From Aeromonas bivalvium (GTDB lineage: Bacteria > Pseudomonadota > Gammaproteobacteria > Enterobacterales > Aeromonadaceae): a DNA stretch of 38,029 nt. The stretch is from assembly GCF_000819765.1 (NCBI RefSeq), contig NZ_CDBT01000009.1:1-38029 (forward strand), read 5' to 3'. A model generated the notes under the pieces. That model had not been told where the DNA came from. It saw nothing but the letters and a program-made list of their open reading frames with translations, and ran no database searches. Shown here piece by piece: positions 25,212 to 34,184 of this stretch (its first letter is position 1; every line of letters starts with the position of its first letter). A program made the position numbers and the translations under genes.

Positions 25212-25321
25212 ATTTTCCTCCTAGATAGCCGCCAGGGCGGCTCACTCATATGATGCGTTAGCGCAGGTTGCAGGGTGCGGATTATGCCTGAGAGTCGGGG
25301 GCCAGTGTAGCCATGACTCGC

Positions 25322-26038
25322 TTATGCGTGCCAATCTCGCAGGCGAGCACGCAATCTGTGCATCGCCTGGCTGTGGATCTGGCTCACCCGAGACTCACTT
25401 ACGTTCAATACTTCACCAATCTCGCGCAGGTTCAACTCTTCGTCGTAGTAGAGGGAGAGCACCAGGGCTTCCCGCTCCGGCAGCCGGCCTATGTTCTCGG
25501 CCAGGGCCGCCTGGAAGCGTTCCGCCGCCAGCTCGTCGAAACCGAGGTTGTTGCCCGCCTCGGGCCCGCCGATGACGTCTTCACTCACCCCCAGATCCTC
25601 GATGCCGATGATCTTGCCGCAGGAGACATCCTGCAGCATGGCGTGATACTCGCCAAGGCCCACCCCCATGTAGGCGGCCACCTCGGTGTCGCGGGCATCG
25701 CGGCCATGGGCCTGCTCCACGTTCTCGATGGCATCCGCTATGGTGCGGCTGTTGCGGTGAACCGAACGGGGCACCCAGTCGCCACGGCGGATCTCGTCGA
25801 GCATGGCACCGCGAATGCGGATGCCGGCATAGGTCTCGAAACTGGCCCCCTTGCTGCCATCGAAGTTGCGAGAGGCCTCGAGCAGCCCAATCATACCTGC
25901 CTGGATCAGGTCATCCAGCAAGACACTGCTCGGCAAACGAGCCAACAGATGCTGGGCGATCCGTTTCACCAGCGGAGCGTGGCGCTCCACCAGCACATAG
26001 GCATCCTGATGACGCAGGTAGGCTTGGGCTTTATTCAC
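25322..26038 (-). CDS. fliA: Flagellar sigma factor sigma-28 FliA
   Basis: A 238-residue sigma factor for late flagellar and chemotaxis promoters. Region 2 is seen in LVKRIAQHLLARLPSSVLLDDLIQAGMIGLLEA and FETYAGIRIRGAMLDEIRRGDWVPRSV. Region 3 lies in the middle, and region 4 with its helix-turn-helix is LSLYYDEELNLREIGEVLNVSESRVSQIHSQAM. The start is GTG, overlapping the flhG stop by 8 bp, so its synthesis is probably coupled to FlhG. Its activity is expected to be held by an anti-sigma FlgM encoded elsewhere. Confidence 0.96.
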   Translation of the reverse strand: MNKAQAYLRHQDAYVLVERHAPLVKRIAQHLLARLPSSVLLDDLIQAGMIGLLEASRNFDGSKGASFETYAGIRIRGAMLDEIRRGDWVPRSVHRNSRTIADAIENVEQAHGRDARDTEVAAYMGVGLGEYHAMLQDVSCGKIIGIEDLGVSEDVIGGPEAGNNLGFDELAAERFQAALAENIGRLPEREALVLSLYYDEELNLREIGEVLNVSESRVSQIHSQAMHRLRARLRDWHA

Positions 26039-26915
26039 GAGATCCTTCCTCTGTGATGGCCGGTTTTTGCAGCAGATTTTCCAGGAAGAACTCCAGGTGA
26101 CCGCCCGGCTGGTGCGGGATGGGCCAGCTGGCCGCCTTGTTGGCCAGGGCGCGGAACGCCAGGGCGGCAGGCGACTTGGGGAAGGCCTCGACGATCAGTT
26201 TCTGCTTGCGCACCGCGGCACGCAAGTTGGTGTCATAGGGAATGCAGGCGACCAGCTCGAGGGAGGTATCGAGGAAACGGTCGGTCACCCGGGTCAGCTT
26301 GGCATAGAGCTCCTGCCCTTCTCGCAGGGAACGCACCATGTTCGCCACCACCTTGAAGCGGAACACGCCGTGATCCTTGGAGAGGATCTTGATGAGGGCG
26401 TAGGCATCCGTGATGGAGGTGGGCTCGTCGCACACCACCACCATGATGTCCTGGGCGGCGCGGGTAAAGCTCAGCACCATGTCGGAGATGCCGGCGGCCG
26501 TGTCCACCAGCAGGATGTCGACCTGGGTCTTCATCTCGCTGAAGGCGCGGATCAGCCCCACGTGCTGGGCCGGCGACAGCTCGACCATGGACTGGGTGCC
26601 CGAGGTGGCCGGCACTATCATCATGCCGTAGGGTCCCTCGACGATGATGTCGTCCAGGGTGCACTCCCCCGCCAGCACATGGGAGAGGTTGCGGTGCACC
26701 CTCAGTCCCAGCATGACGTCGACGTTGGCCAGCCCCAGGTCGGCATCCAGCACCATCACCCGCTTGCCCTGGGCCGCCATGGCACCGGCCACGTTCAGGG
26801 TGACGTTGGTCTTGCCGACGCCCCCCTTGCCACCGGAGACGGCGATCACTTTCACTCGGTTATTTGAACGCATTTTGCGCAGACCACTCGCCTGATCCAT
26901 AGGTATGTTACTCAT
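26031..26915 (-). CDS. flhG: Flagellar number regulator FlhG/FleN (MinD-like ATPase)
   Basis: A 294-residue MinD/ParA-type ATPase that limits the number of polar flagella, opposing FlhF and damping the master regulator. The N-terminal DQASGLRKM (residues 7-15) is the DQAxxLR motif that stimulates the FlhF GTPase. The deviant Walker A is GKGGVGKT (29-36), with DADLGLANVD and VDTAAGISD following. The C-terminus has an amphipathic, basic stretch and a short extension. It overlaps flhF by 8 bp upstream and fliA by 8 bp downstream. Confidence 0.95.
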   Translation of the reverse strand: MSNIPMDQASGLRKMRSNNRVKVIAVSGGKGGVGKTNVTLNVAGAMAAQGKRVMVLDADLGLANVDVMLGLRVHRNLSHVLAGECTLDDIIVEGPYGMMIVPATSGTQSMVELSPAQHVGLIRAFSEMKTQVDILLVDTAAGISDMVLSFTRAAQDIMVVVCDEPTSITDAYALIKILSKDHGVFRFKVVANMVRSLREGQELYAKLTRVTDRFLDTSLELVACIPYDTNLRAAVRKQKLIVEAFPKSPAALAFRALANKAASWPIPHQPGGHLEFFLENLLQKPAITEEGSRE

Positions 26916-28335
26916 AAGAATCTAAATCCTCGCCCTCACCAAACCCAGCGCCCCAGAAGTAGGGCTCTTCGCTCTCCCGGTCCAGCGACCCCATGGCCGC
27001 GCCGACGAGCTGGGCTGCGTTGGCTATCTGAATATCTTCCGGAACCCGCTGACCATCTGTGATGTAGCTGATGGGCAACGCATTCTGGATGCACACATTG
27101 ATCACTTCCCCCAGATTGATGCTCTCGTCCAGCTTGGTGAGGATGCAGCCGGAGAGGGGAATGCGACGAAAGTGATCCATGGCCTCCTGCATGACCCGGC
27201 GCTGGGATGTCGCCGACATCACCAGGTAGCTGCGGATCTGCACCTTGGCACTCTTGACCAGGGTGTCGAGCTGCTCGGTCAGCCTGACATCCCGCTGCCC
27301 CATGCCGGCAGTATCGATCAATACCAGGCGGCGGTGGCGGAATTGATAGAGGGCACTGGCCAGCTCTTCGGCATCGCGCACCTGGCGCACCGGGCAACCC
27401 ATGATGCGCCCATAGGTTTGCAGCTGTTCGTGGGCGCCGATCCGGTAGTTGTCCGTGGTGATGAGCGCCACCTGCTCGGCGCCATATTTCATGGCAAAAC
27501 GGGCCGCCAGCTTGGCGATGGTGGTGGTCTTGCCCACCCCGGTCGGCCCGAGCAGTGCCACCGCGCCCCCCTGGCGCAGGATCTCGTCCTCGCTCACCTT
27601 GAGCTGGGCGGTCAGCACCTCGGCCAGCTGGGCCAGGGCCTGATGAATGGACATCTCTTCCGGGATGAGACCCGCCAGCTGATCGGCGAAGGCGTCATCG
27701 AACCCTATCTTCTTGAGCTCCTTGATGAGCAGGGCCCGCATCGGCTCGCGACGTTCCACCTCCTGCCACATCAGGCCGGAGATCTGGTGCTCCAGCAGCT
27801 TGCGGATGGAGGCCATCTCCTGGCGCATCCCTTCCATCTCCTGGTCGCGCTGGGGTTGGGGTGCCCGCGCCGGCGCGGGTCTGGCCCTCGGCTTGGCCGG
27901 CTGCGGGGCGGCCCAGTTACCCTGTTCCGCCAGGGTACGGGGCGCCTCGGCCGCCTGGGGCGCCGGGCGACCTGCCCCCAGTCCGCTCGACTGGTTCGGA
28001 GCCAGCTGCTGCTGACGGGCCAGCAGGGCGGCCAGGGTATCGGCATACTGCTCATTGCGGCTCTGGCCGCCGGTGGGCGCCTCGCCGCGTCCACTTGCCG
28101 GTCGCGCCACCTGACGCGCCGCAGACGAAATATTGACGCTCTCTTCGTTCAACTGGCGGCGAACCGGCACATCCCTCGGCACCGTGACCTGGGATTGGTA
28201 GTCGATGGCGGCGACGATCTCGACCCCGCCCGTGACCTTTTTGTTGGACATGATGACGGCGTCCGGCCCGAGAGTCTCTTTGACCTCGGCCAGGGCCGTG
28301 CGCATATCCTTGGCAAAAAACCGCTTAATCTTCAC
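26908..28335 (-). CDS. flhF: Polar flagellar placement GTPase FlhF
   Basis: A 475-residue SRP-type GTPase that fixes the position of flagellar assembly at the pole. The N-terminal B domain starts MKIKRFFAKDMRTALAEVKE and runs into a Pro/Ala/Gln-rich disordered stretch (about 70-165). The NG domain follows, with P-loop GPTGVGKTT (263-271), the TTDNYRIGAHEQLQ box, DTAGMGQRD and TKLDES. The start is GTG with GGAG upstream, 16 bp after the flhA stop. FlhG stimulates its GTPase. Confidence 0.96.
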   Translation of the reverse strand: MKIKRFFAKDMRTALAEVKETLGPDAVIMSNKKVTGGVEIVAAIDYQSQVTVPRDVPVRRQLNEESVNISSAARQVARPASGRGEAPTGGQSRNEQYADTLAALLARQQQLAPNQSSGLGAGRPAPQAAEAPRTLAEQGNWAAPQPAKPRARPAPARAPQPQRDQEMEGMRQEMASIRKLLEHQISGLMWQEVERREPMRALLIKELKKIGFDDAFADQLAGLIPEEMSIHQALAQLAEVLTAQLKVSEDEILRQGGAVALLGPTGVGKTTTIAKLAARFAMKYGAEQVALITTDNYRIGAHEQLQTYGRIMGCPVRQVRDAEELASALYQFRHRRLVLIDTAGMGQRDVRLTEQLDTLVKSAKVQIRSYLVMSATSQRRVMQEAMDHFRRIPLSGCILTKLDESINLGEVINVCIQNALPISYITDGQRVPEDIQIANAAQLVGAAMGSLDRESEEPYFWGAGFGEGEDLDSYE

Positions 28336-28351
28336 CCGTCATCTCCGCTAA

Positions 28352-30454
28352 CTAGTGCTGCCCTACCGCGCTGACAATACGGATCTGCTTGTCATCCGGT
28401 ACTTCCTGATAGGACAAGACGCGCAATCCTGGAATGGCATTCTTGACAAACTTGGCCAGGGTATTTCTCAGGATCCCCGATGTCAGAAGCACCGCCGGTT
28501 GACCTTCCAATTCTTGCCGCTGGGTGGCCTCGAGCAGGGAGCGTTGCATCCGCTCCGCCAGGCCCGGTTCTATGCCGGCCCCTTCGCCCCCACCCGCCTG
28601 CAAGGATTGATGCAATATACGTTCCAACTCTGGCGCCAAGGTGATGACGGGCAACTCGGGATCCGGACCCGCTATCTCCTGCACGATGAGGCGACGCAGG
28701 GCGATGCGGCAGGCCGCAGTCAACACCTCGGGATCCGGGCTGCGGGGCCCGTATTCCACCAGGGTCTGCAGTATGGTGCGCATGTCGCGGATAGGCACGC
28801 CCTCGTTGAGGAGATTCTGCAATACCTTCACCAGGTTGCCCATGCTGATCACCTCGGGAACCAGCCCTTCCACCAGCTTGCTCTGATGTTTTCCTATCAT
28901 GTCCAGCAACTGCTGCACCTCGTCATGGCCGAGCAGCAGGGCCGCCTGGTTGGAGAGGATCTGGCTCAGGTGAGTGGCGACCACGGTGGCGGCATCCACC
29001 ACCGTATAGCCCAGGGTCTGGGCCTGGGAGACCTGATCCTTGCCGACCCAGACCGCCTCCAGCCCGAAGGCGGGGTCCTGGGTGGGGATGCCCTGGATCT
29101 GGCCGAACACCTGGCCCGGGTTGATGGCCATCTCCTTGTCGTGGTAGACGTTCGCCTCCCCCGTGCTCACCCCCATCAGGGTGATGCGGTACTGGTTGGG
29201 GGCCAGATCCAGGTTGTCGCGGATATGCACCGCCGGCACCAGGAAACCCAGCTCCTGGGAGAGCTTCTTGCGCACCCCCTTGATCCGGTTGAGCAGCTCC
29301 CCGCCCTGGCTCTTGTCCACCAGGGGAATGAGCTGATAGCCGACCTCGAGGCCTATGATGTCCACCGGCATGACGTCGTCCCAGCTCAAGTCCTTCTGCT
29401 CCACGGACGCATCCCCGCTGGCCGGCAAGAGTTCACCGCTGGCCGCCTTGGCCTGGTTCTGCTTCTCCCGGCGCAGCAGCCACCAGGCCCCGGCCGCGGC
29501 CACACCGCCCAGGCTCAGGAAGGCCAGGTGCGGCATGCCGGGCACCAGCCCCATCATCAGCAGGATGCTGGCGGAGATGACCAGGGCCTTGGGATTGTCG
29601 AACAGCTGGCCCAGCATGGCGGTGCCCATGTCCTGATCCGTGTTCTGGCGGGTCACTATGATGGCGGCGGCGATGGAGAGCAGCAGCGAGGGGATCTGGG
29701 CCACCAGGCCGTCACCGATGGCGAGCAGGGTATAGACCTCTGCCGCCTCGCCGAAGCTGAGCTGGTGCTGCATCATGCCGATGATGAAGCCGCCGATGAT
29801 GTTGATGAAGAGGATCATGATACCGGCGATGGCATCCCCCTTGACGAACTTGGAGGCACCGTCCATGGAGCCGTAGAAATCCGCCTCCTGGGTCACATCG
29901 GCGCGGCGCTTGCGCGCCTCCTCCTGGTTGATGAGGCCGGCGTTCAGGTCCGCATCGATGGCCATCTGCTTGCCGGGCATGGCGTCCAGGGTGAAGCGGG
30001 CGCTGACTTCAGAAATCCGCCCGGCCCCCTTGGTGACCACCACGAAGTTGATGATGACCAGGATGAGGAAGACGATGATGCCCACCGCATAGTTGCCACC
30101 GATCACCACGTTGCCGAACGCCTCGATCACATGGCCGGCGGCGTCGCCGCCGTTGTGGCCTTCCAGCAGCACCACCCGGGTCGAGGCGACGTTGAGGGCC
30201 AGACGCAGCAGGGTCGCAATCAGCAGCACGGTCGGGAAGGCGGCGAACTCCAGGGGACGGCGGGTATAGACGGCCACCAGCAGCACCACGATGGAGAGGG
30301 CGATATTGAAGGAGAAGAGGGTATCGAGCATCAGGGGCGGGATGGGCAGCACCACCATGCCGAGGGAGGCCAACACCAGCAGCGGTGTGCCGAGCCCCTT
30401 GCCCACTATCCCGCGGTACGCTTTCAATCGGCCCAATGATGCCCGCACTGTCAT
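28352..30454 (-). CDS. flhA: Flagellar type III export gate protein FlhA
   Basis: A 700-residue FHIPEP-family protein. The N-terminal half has about eight transmembrane helices and carries the family signature ARFTLDAMPGKQMAID. The C-terminal half (from about 340) is the cytoplasmic domain that forms the nonameric ring docking export substrates and chaperones. I start at the ATG at 30454. The frame stays open to 30502, but a sigma-54 promoter overlaps that upstream ATG, so transcription would begin after it. First gene of the flhA-flhF-flhG-fliA-che operon. Confidence 0.95.
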   Translation of the reverse strand: MTVRASLGRLKAYRGIVGKGLGTPLLVLASLGMVVLPIPPLMLDTLFSFNIALSIVVLLVAVYTRRPLEFAAFPTVLLIATLLRLALNVASTRVVLLEGHNGGDAAGHVIEAFGNVVIGGNYAVGIIVFLILVIINFVVVTKGAGRISEVSARFTLDAMPGKQMAIDADLNAGLINQEEARKRRADVTQEADFYGSMDGASKFVKGDAIAGIMILFINIIGGFIIGMMQHQLSFGEAAEVYTLLAIGDGLVAQIPSLLLSIAAAIIVTRQNTDQDMGTAMLGQLFDNPKALVISASILLMMGLVPGMPHLAFLSLGGVAAAGAWWLLRREKQNQAKAASGELLPASGDASVEQKDLSWDDVMPVDIIGLEVGYQLIPLVDKSQGGELLNRIKGVRKKLSQELGFLVPAVHIRDNLDLAPNQYRITLMGVSTGEANVYHDKEMAINPGQVFGQIQGIPTQDPAFGLEAVWVGKDQVSQAQTLGYTVVDAATVVATHLSQILSNQAALLLGHDEVQQLLDMIGKHQSKLVEGLVPEVISMGNLVKVLQNLLNEGVPIRDMRTILQTLVEYGPRSPDPEVLTAACRIALRRLIVQEIAGPDPELPVITLAPELERILHQSLQAGGGEGAGIEPGLAERMQRSLLEATQRQELEGQPAVLLTSGILRNTLAKFVKNAIPGLRVLSYQEVPDDKQIRIVSAVGQH

Positions 30455-30493
30455 GTCGATTCTCAGTTCTTGATCCCAGATGAGAGGGATTAA

Positions 30494-30509
30494 AGCAAAC
30501 ATCGAGCCA
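30494..30509 (-). promoter_or_regulatory. Sigma-54 promoter for flhA
   Basis: On the minus strand TGGCTC, five bases, then TTGCT matches the sigma-54 consensus TGGCAC-N5-TTGCW with exact -24 GG and -12 GC spacing. It lies about 40 bp upstream of the flhA ATG at 30454, so the leader would be about 30 bases. An AT-rich stretch lies further upstream (30511-30545). Known polar flagellar hierarchies transcribe flhA operons from sigma-54 with FlrC/FleR-type activators; the activator site was not identified. Confidence 0.75.
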
Positions 30510-30583
30510 ATAAAGCAATTTGCTGATTTATAATGCTTTTATTTTGACTGTGTCAGAAGTTTGTCAGCTGCGGCCTGATGGGG

Positions 30584-30828
30584 CGCTTGCGGGGGATGCC
30601 AAGAGGCTGCGGGCAGCGGCCCCGGCGTGACTTGCGGTATGCCGGCGCAATGAGCAGGTCCCTGCCCAGGGGCTGCGGACCACAGCCAAGGCGTTACTTG
30701 CGGTATTCCGGAGGAGAGGTGAGCAGGTCCTTGCCAAGAGGCTGCGGGCTGCGGCCCTGGCGTTACTTGCGGTATTCAGGAGGTATGGGCAGGTCCTTGC
30801 CCAGGGGCTGCGGGCGACGACCCCGGCC
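30584..30828 (-). repeat. Tandem array of the flhB 3' end
   Basis: Three full copies (30763-30828, 66 bp; 30694-30762, 69 bp; 30628-30693, 66 bp) and one internally deleted copy (30584-30627) lie head to tail. The first is the actual 3' end of flhB with its TAA; the next copy also ends in TAA at the same place, and the third has TCA instead. Each would encode a variant of RPQPLGKDLPIPPEYRK. The copies diverge moderately. The array fills most of the gap between flhB and flhA. Confidence 0.9.
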
Positions 30829-31893
30829 ACGGCGGAACTTCTTGAGCTGATAGACATAGGCCAGCACCTGGGCCACGGCGGCAAACAGCCCCTCGGGGAT
30901 CTCCTGGCCAATCTCGGCGCTGTGGTAGATGGCGCGGGTCAGCGCCGGGGACGGCAGTATGGGGATCTCGTACTCCCGGCCTATCTCGCGGATCTTGAGC
31001 GCGACCTCGTCCACCCCCTTGGCCAGCACCTTGGGCGCCGCCCCGGGCTTGCCCTGATCGTATTGCAGGGCCACCGAATAGTGGGTCGGGTTGGTGATGA
31101 TGACATCGGCCTTGGGCACGTCCCCCATCATGCGGCGCGCCGCCATCTCCATCTGCAGGCGCCGGATGCGCCCCTTCACCTCGGGCTTGCCCTCGGAGTC
31201 CTTGTACTCGTCCTTGACCTCCTGCTTGGTCATCTTGAGCTGGCGGGCATGGTTCCAGCTCTGGAAGGGGACATCGATGGCGACGATGGGCAGCAGGGCG
31301 CAGCAGAGGATGATCAGCATCCACAGAAACAGCTCGAGGGCATCTATGATGCCGCCGGGGAAGGCCTCCAGGGAGAGGTTGAGCAGGTGATCGAACTGGC
31401 TCGACAACATCCACCAGGCAAACAAGGTGATGAACAGGACCTTGGCGATGGACTTGACCAGCTCCACCAGGGACTGCACCCCGAACATCCGCTTGAGACC
31501 GGCGAGGGGGCTGAGCTTGCTCCACTTGGGCATCATGGCCTGACTGGAGAAGTTGAGGCCCCCGAGCAGGGTATTGCCGATGAAGGCCGCCAGGGCCACC
31601 AGGGCGAACAGCAGCCCGAGGGGAAACACCACCTCGCCGACCAGGGTCGGCACCATGGTCCACATGGCGCTGGGGTCGAACGCCTGCTCCCGCTCCAGGG
31701 TAAAGCCCATGGTCATCACCTTGAGCATGGCGGTGGCCAGGGACTCCTTGACCATCAGCAGCCCGAACACGGCGGCCAGCAACACGCTGGCGGTGCCCAG
31801 CTCCTTGGATCGGGCGATCTGCCCCTTCTCCCGGGCCTGCTGTAATCGCTTGCCCGTCGCCTGTTCGGTACGTTCCTGATCGGAATCAGCCAT
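30763..31893 (-). CDS. flhB: Flagellar export apparatus protein FlhB
   Basis: A 376-residue inner-membrane protein that switches export from rod/hook to filament substrates. The N-terminal half has four transmembrane segments (about 32-55, 85-112, 145-165 and 187-210). The cytoplasmic half contains the self-cleavage motif NPTH (268-271) in DVIITNPTHYSVALQ. The C-terminal tail after about residue 350 is basic and then reads RPQPLGKDLPIPPEYRK. That tail-coding DNA is repeated downstream. It is last in the fliK-flhB run; no clear terminator follows, and the next gene has its own sigma-54 promoter. Confidence 0.96.
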   Translation of the reverse strand: MADSDQERTEQATGKRLQQAREKGQIARSKELGTASVLLAAVFGLLMVKESLATAMLKVMTMGFTLEREQAFDPSAMWTMVPTLVGEVVFPLGLLFALVALAAFIGNTLLGGLNFSSQAMMPKWSKLSPLAGLKRMFGVQSLVELVKSIAKVLFITLFAWWMLSSQFDHLLNLSLEAFPGGIIDALELFLWMLIILCCALLPIVAIDVPFQSWNHARQLKMTKQEVKDEYKDSEGKPEVKGRIRRLQMEMAARRMMGDVPKADVIITNPTHYSVALQYDQGKPGAAPKVLAKGVDEVALKIREIGREYEIPILPSPALTRAIYHSAEIGQEIPEGLFAAVAQVLAYVYQLKKFRRGRGRRPQPLGKDLPIPPEYRK

Positions 31894-31949
31894 GGTGGCC
31901 TGCCTCCCGTGAGCAGGGGGCCGTCAGGGCCAAGGTCAATGCCCGCCCT

Positions 31950-32747
31950 TCAACCATGGGTCCCTCCCAGGCACTGGGTCTCGATGAGCTGGCAGCTGGT
32001 CTCCTGCACCCGCTGCCAGAGGGCATCGAAGTGGCCGAGGAAGCCGCCTATGGTCAGCCAGAGGATGAAGAGCCCCGAGATCATGCTGACCGCAAAGCCG
32101 ATGCTGAAGATGTTGAGCTGGGGGGCGGCCCGGGTCATGACCCCGAAGGCGAAGTTGATGAGCAGCAGGGCGACGATGGCAGAGAGAGACATCACCAGGG
32201 CCGCCTGGAACATGACGCCGAGAAAACCCGCCAGGGTGCGCAAGGAGGCGACCGAGAGGCCACCGTCGCCCACCGGCAAGGTATCGAAGCTCAGGATCAC
32301 CATGCGCAGCATGATGAGGTGACCGTCCAGGGCGAGGAACACCAGGGTCGCCAGCATCAGGTAGAACTGGCCCACCACGGGGGCGGACTGGCCGTTCATG
32401 GGGTCCACCAGGGAGGCGAACCCCAGGCTGGTCTGCATGGAGATCACCTGGCCCGCCATCACGAAGCTCTCCATCAGGAACTGGGTCATCAGGCCGAGGG
32501 CCACGCCGATCAGGATCTGCTGGCCGAGGATCAGGAAACTGCCCAGGGAGAAGAGCGCCACCTGGGGCATGGGGGGCAACAGGGGGGCGACCAGGAAGCT
32601 GAGGGCAAGCGAGAGCCCCATGCGCACATGCATGGGGGCCAGCTTGCTGCCAAACACCGCCATCACCATCAGCAGGCTGCTGATGCGGGCCAGGGGCCAG
32701 AGCACGGAGGCGAGCCACTCCAGGATGAGCTGGCTGGAGAAGGTCAC
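31950..32747 (-). CDS. fliR: Flagellar export gate protein FliR
   Basis: A 265-residue polytopic membrane protein of the export gate core, which forms a helical pore with FliP and FliQ. It has about six hydrophobic segments (for example MALSLALSFLVAPLLP-like around residue 45 and MISGLFILWLTIGGFLGHF near residue 215) and the family region SLGSFLILGQQILIGVALGL. The length is typical. It is spaced 19 bp from fliQ and 56 bp from flhB. Confidence 0.93.
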   Translation of the reverse strand: MTFSSQLILEWLASVLWPLARISSLLMVMAVFGSKLAPMHVRMGLSLALSFLVAPLLPPMPQVALFSLGSFLILGQQILIGVALGLMTQFLMESFVMAGQVISMQTSLGFASLVDPMNGQSAPVVGQFYLMLATLVFLALDGHLIMLRMVILSFDTLPVGDGGLSVASLRTLAGFLGVMFQAALVMSLSAIVALLLINFAFGVMTRAAPQLNIFSIGFAVSMISGLFILWLTIGGFLGHFDALWQRVQETSCQLIETQCLGGTHG

Positions 32748-32766
32748 GACCCCTGCCCCGCGCCGC

Positions 32767-33036
32767 TCATCCCACCACCTCGGGGATCTGGCTCACCATG
32801 AGCACGAAGAAGTCCATCAGGCTCTGCAAACCCCAGTGGGCCCCGGCCCCCAGGGCCAGCAAGGTCACCACCAGCCGGGGCAGGAAGCTCAGGGTCTGCT
32901 CGTTGATGGAGGTGGCCGCCTGGAAGATGGCGACCACCAGCCCCACCATCAGGCTGGGCAGGATCACGGCACACACCATGATGGTGACCAGCCAGAGCGC
33001 CTCTCGAAACACATCGACGAAGGTTTCCGGTGACAT
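32767..33036 (-). CDS. fliQ: Flagellar export gate protein FliQ
   Basis: An 89-residue protein with two transmembrane helices, the standard FliQ size. It begins MSPETFVDVFREALWLVTIM; its landmark is VAIFQAATSINEQTLSFLPR. The start at 33036 has GGGAGG seven bases upstream; the frame is open upstream to 33105, but only through the intergenic stretch and the fliP end. Ten bp separate it from fliP. Confidence 0.96.
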   Translation of the reverse strand: MSPETFVDVFREALWLVTIMVCAVILPSLMVGLVVAIFQAATSINEQTLSFLPRLVVTLLALGAGAHWGLQSLMDFFVLMVSQIPEVVG

Positions 33037-33046
33037 GGCGCCTCCC

Positions 33047-33820
33047 TTATCCCGCACCCAGGCCGAAGCTGTTGGCCAGGGATCCCAGAATGAGGTTCCA
33101 GCCATCCACCATGACGAACAGCATCAGCTTGAACGGCAGGGAGACCAGCATGGGGGAGAGCATCATCATGCCCATGGCCATCAGGATACTGGCCACCACC
33201 AGGTCGATGACCAGGAAGGGCAGAAACAGCATGAAGCCTATCTGGAAGGCGGTCTTGAGCTCGCTGGTGACAAACGCCGGGATCAGCACCCGCAGCGGCA
33301 CCTCGGCAGGGGTCTCCACCTGCACGTCGGCTATCTCCATGAAGGTGTTGAGATCCTTGACCCGGGTCTGGGCCAGCATGAACTGATGGAGGGGGAGCTG
33401 GGCCTTGGCCAGCGCCTCCTGGGTGCTGATGGTCTCGGCCAGATAGGGTTGCAGCGCCTCCTCGTTGATGCGATCCAGCACGGGGGACATGATGAAGAAC
33501 GACATGAACAACGCGATGCCAATCAGCACCTGGTTGGAGGGGCTCTGCTGCAGGCCGATGGCCTGTCTGAGGATCCCGAGCACCACTATGATGCGGGTGA
33601 AGGAGGTCATCATGATGACCACGGCCGGCAGGAAGGAGAGGGCCGTCATCAGCGCCAGCACCTGCAGGGTCAGGCTGTACTCCTGACTGCCGTCGGCCAG
33701 GGTGGTGACGGTCACCGCCGACATGCCATCCTGGGCCAGGGCCAGGGGCGAGAGCAGCAGCAACAGCCAGGGCCAGCGTCTCGTCCCGGAGAGGAAGTGG
33801 GTCCCGTTACTCTTTGTCAT
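33047..33820 (-). CDS. fliP: Flagellar export gate protein FliP
   Basis: A 257-residue membrane protein. A cleavable N-terminal signal sequence ([16 protein letters not shown]) is followed by four transmembrane segments. The FliP signature regions are visible in [38 protein letters not shown] and [14 protein letters not shown], and near the C-terminus [20 protein letters not shown]. It assembles first in the export gate. Its start overlaps fliO by 14 bp. Confidence 0.96.
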   Translation of the reverse strand: MTKSNGTHFLSGTRRWPWLLLLLSPLALAQDGMSAVTVTTLADGSQEYSLTLQVLALMTALSFLPAVVIMMTSFTRIIVVLGILRQAIGLQQSPSNQVLIGIALFMSFFIMSPVLDRINEEALQPYLAETISTQEALAKAQLPLHQFMLAQTRVKDLNTFMEIADVQVETPAEVPLRVLIPAFVTSELKTAFQIGFMLFLPFLVIDLVVASILMAMGMMMLSPMLVSLPFKLMLFVMVDGWNLILGSLANSFGLGAG

Positions 33821-34184
33821 GGCGTGCCATCAGCTTGCCCAGTTGCTGGGCGAAGGCCTGAGGCTGACGCTCATCGAGCGGCTCCTCCAGGCGATAGAGG
33901 AAATTGACCTGCTGGGGAGTGACGCCGATCAGCAGCTGCTGCTCCCCCACCTTGACCACCAGCAGCTTCTCCTTGTAACCGAGGGGCAGGCTGGCGATCA
34001 CCTTCATCTGGCCACCACCGAGCTGGGCGGTCAGCTTGCTCTTCTTGAGCAAAAAACCCAGCACCAGGATGAGGCCGATGACCATCAGGCTCGACAGCAG
34101 CCAGGAGGTGAGGCTCGGCGCCGCGGCACTGGCCTGCGCCAGCGCGGGCAGCGGCAACATCAGCAGGATAGCGACCCGGATCAT
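33807..34184 (-). CDS. fliO: Flagellar protein FliO
   Basis: A 125-residue protein with an N-terminal hydrophobic signal ([18 protein letters not shown]), one transmembrane helix ([20 protein letters not shown]) and a cytoplasmic domain ([33 protein letters not shown]) typical of FliO. It acts as a scaffold for FliP ring assembly. It overlaps fliN by 4 bp and fliP by 14 bp. Identification is by topology, the cytoplasmic motif and order. Confidence 0.92.
   Translation of the reverse strand: MIRVAILLMLPLPALAQASAAAPSLTSWLLSSLMVIGLILVLGFLLKKSKLTAQLGGGQMKVIASLPLGYKEKLLVVKVGEQQLLIGVTPQQVNFLYRLEEPLDERQPQAFAQQLGKLMARHDKE

Noticed and set aside
28355..30439. Very long plus-strand open frame opposite flhA (694 codons)
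   Set aside because: Antisense shadow of flhA; His/Gln/Gly-rich composition and no independent start signals.
30564..30911. 115-codon minus-strand frame over the flhB repeat array, with internally repeated peptide sequence
   Set aside because: It is an out-of-frame reading of the repeated flhB 3' DNA, so its repeats are a by-product of the array rather than a repeat protein.
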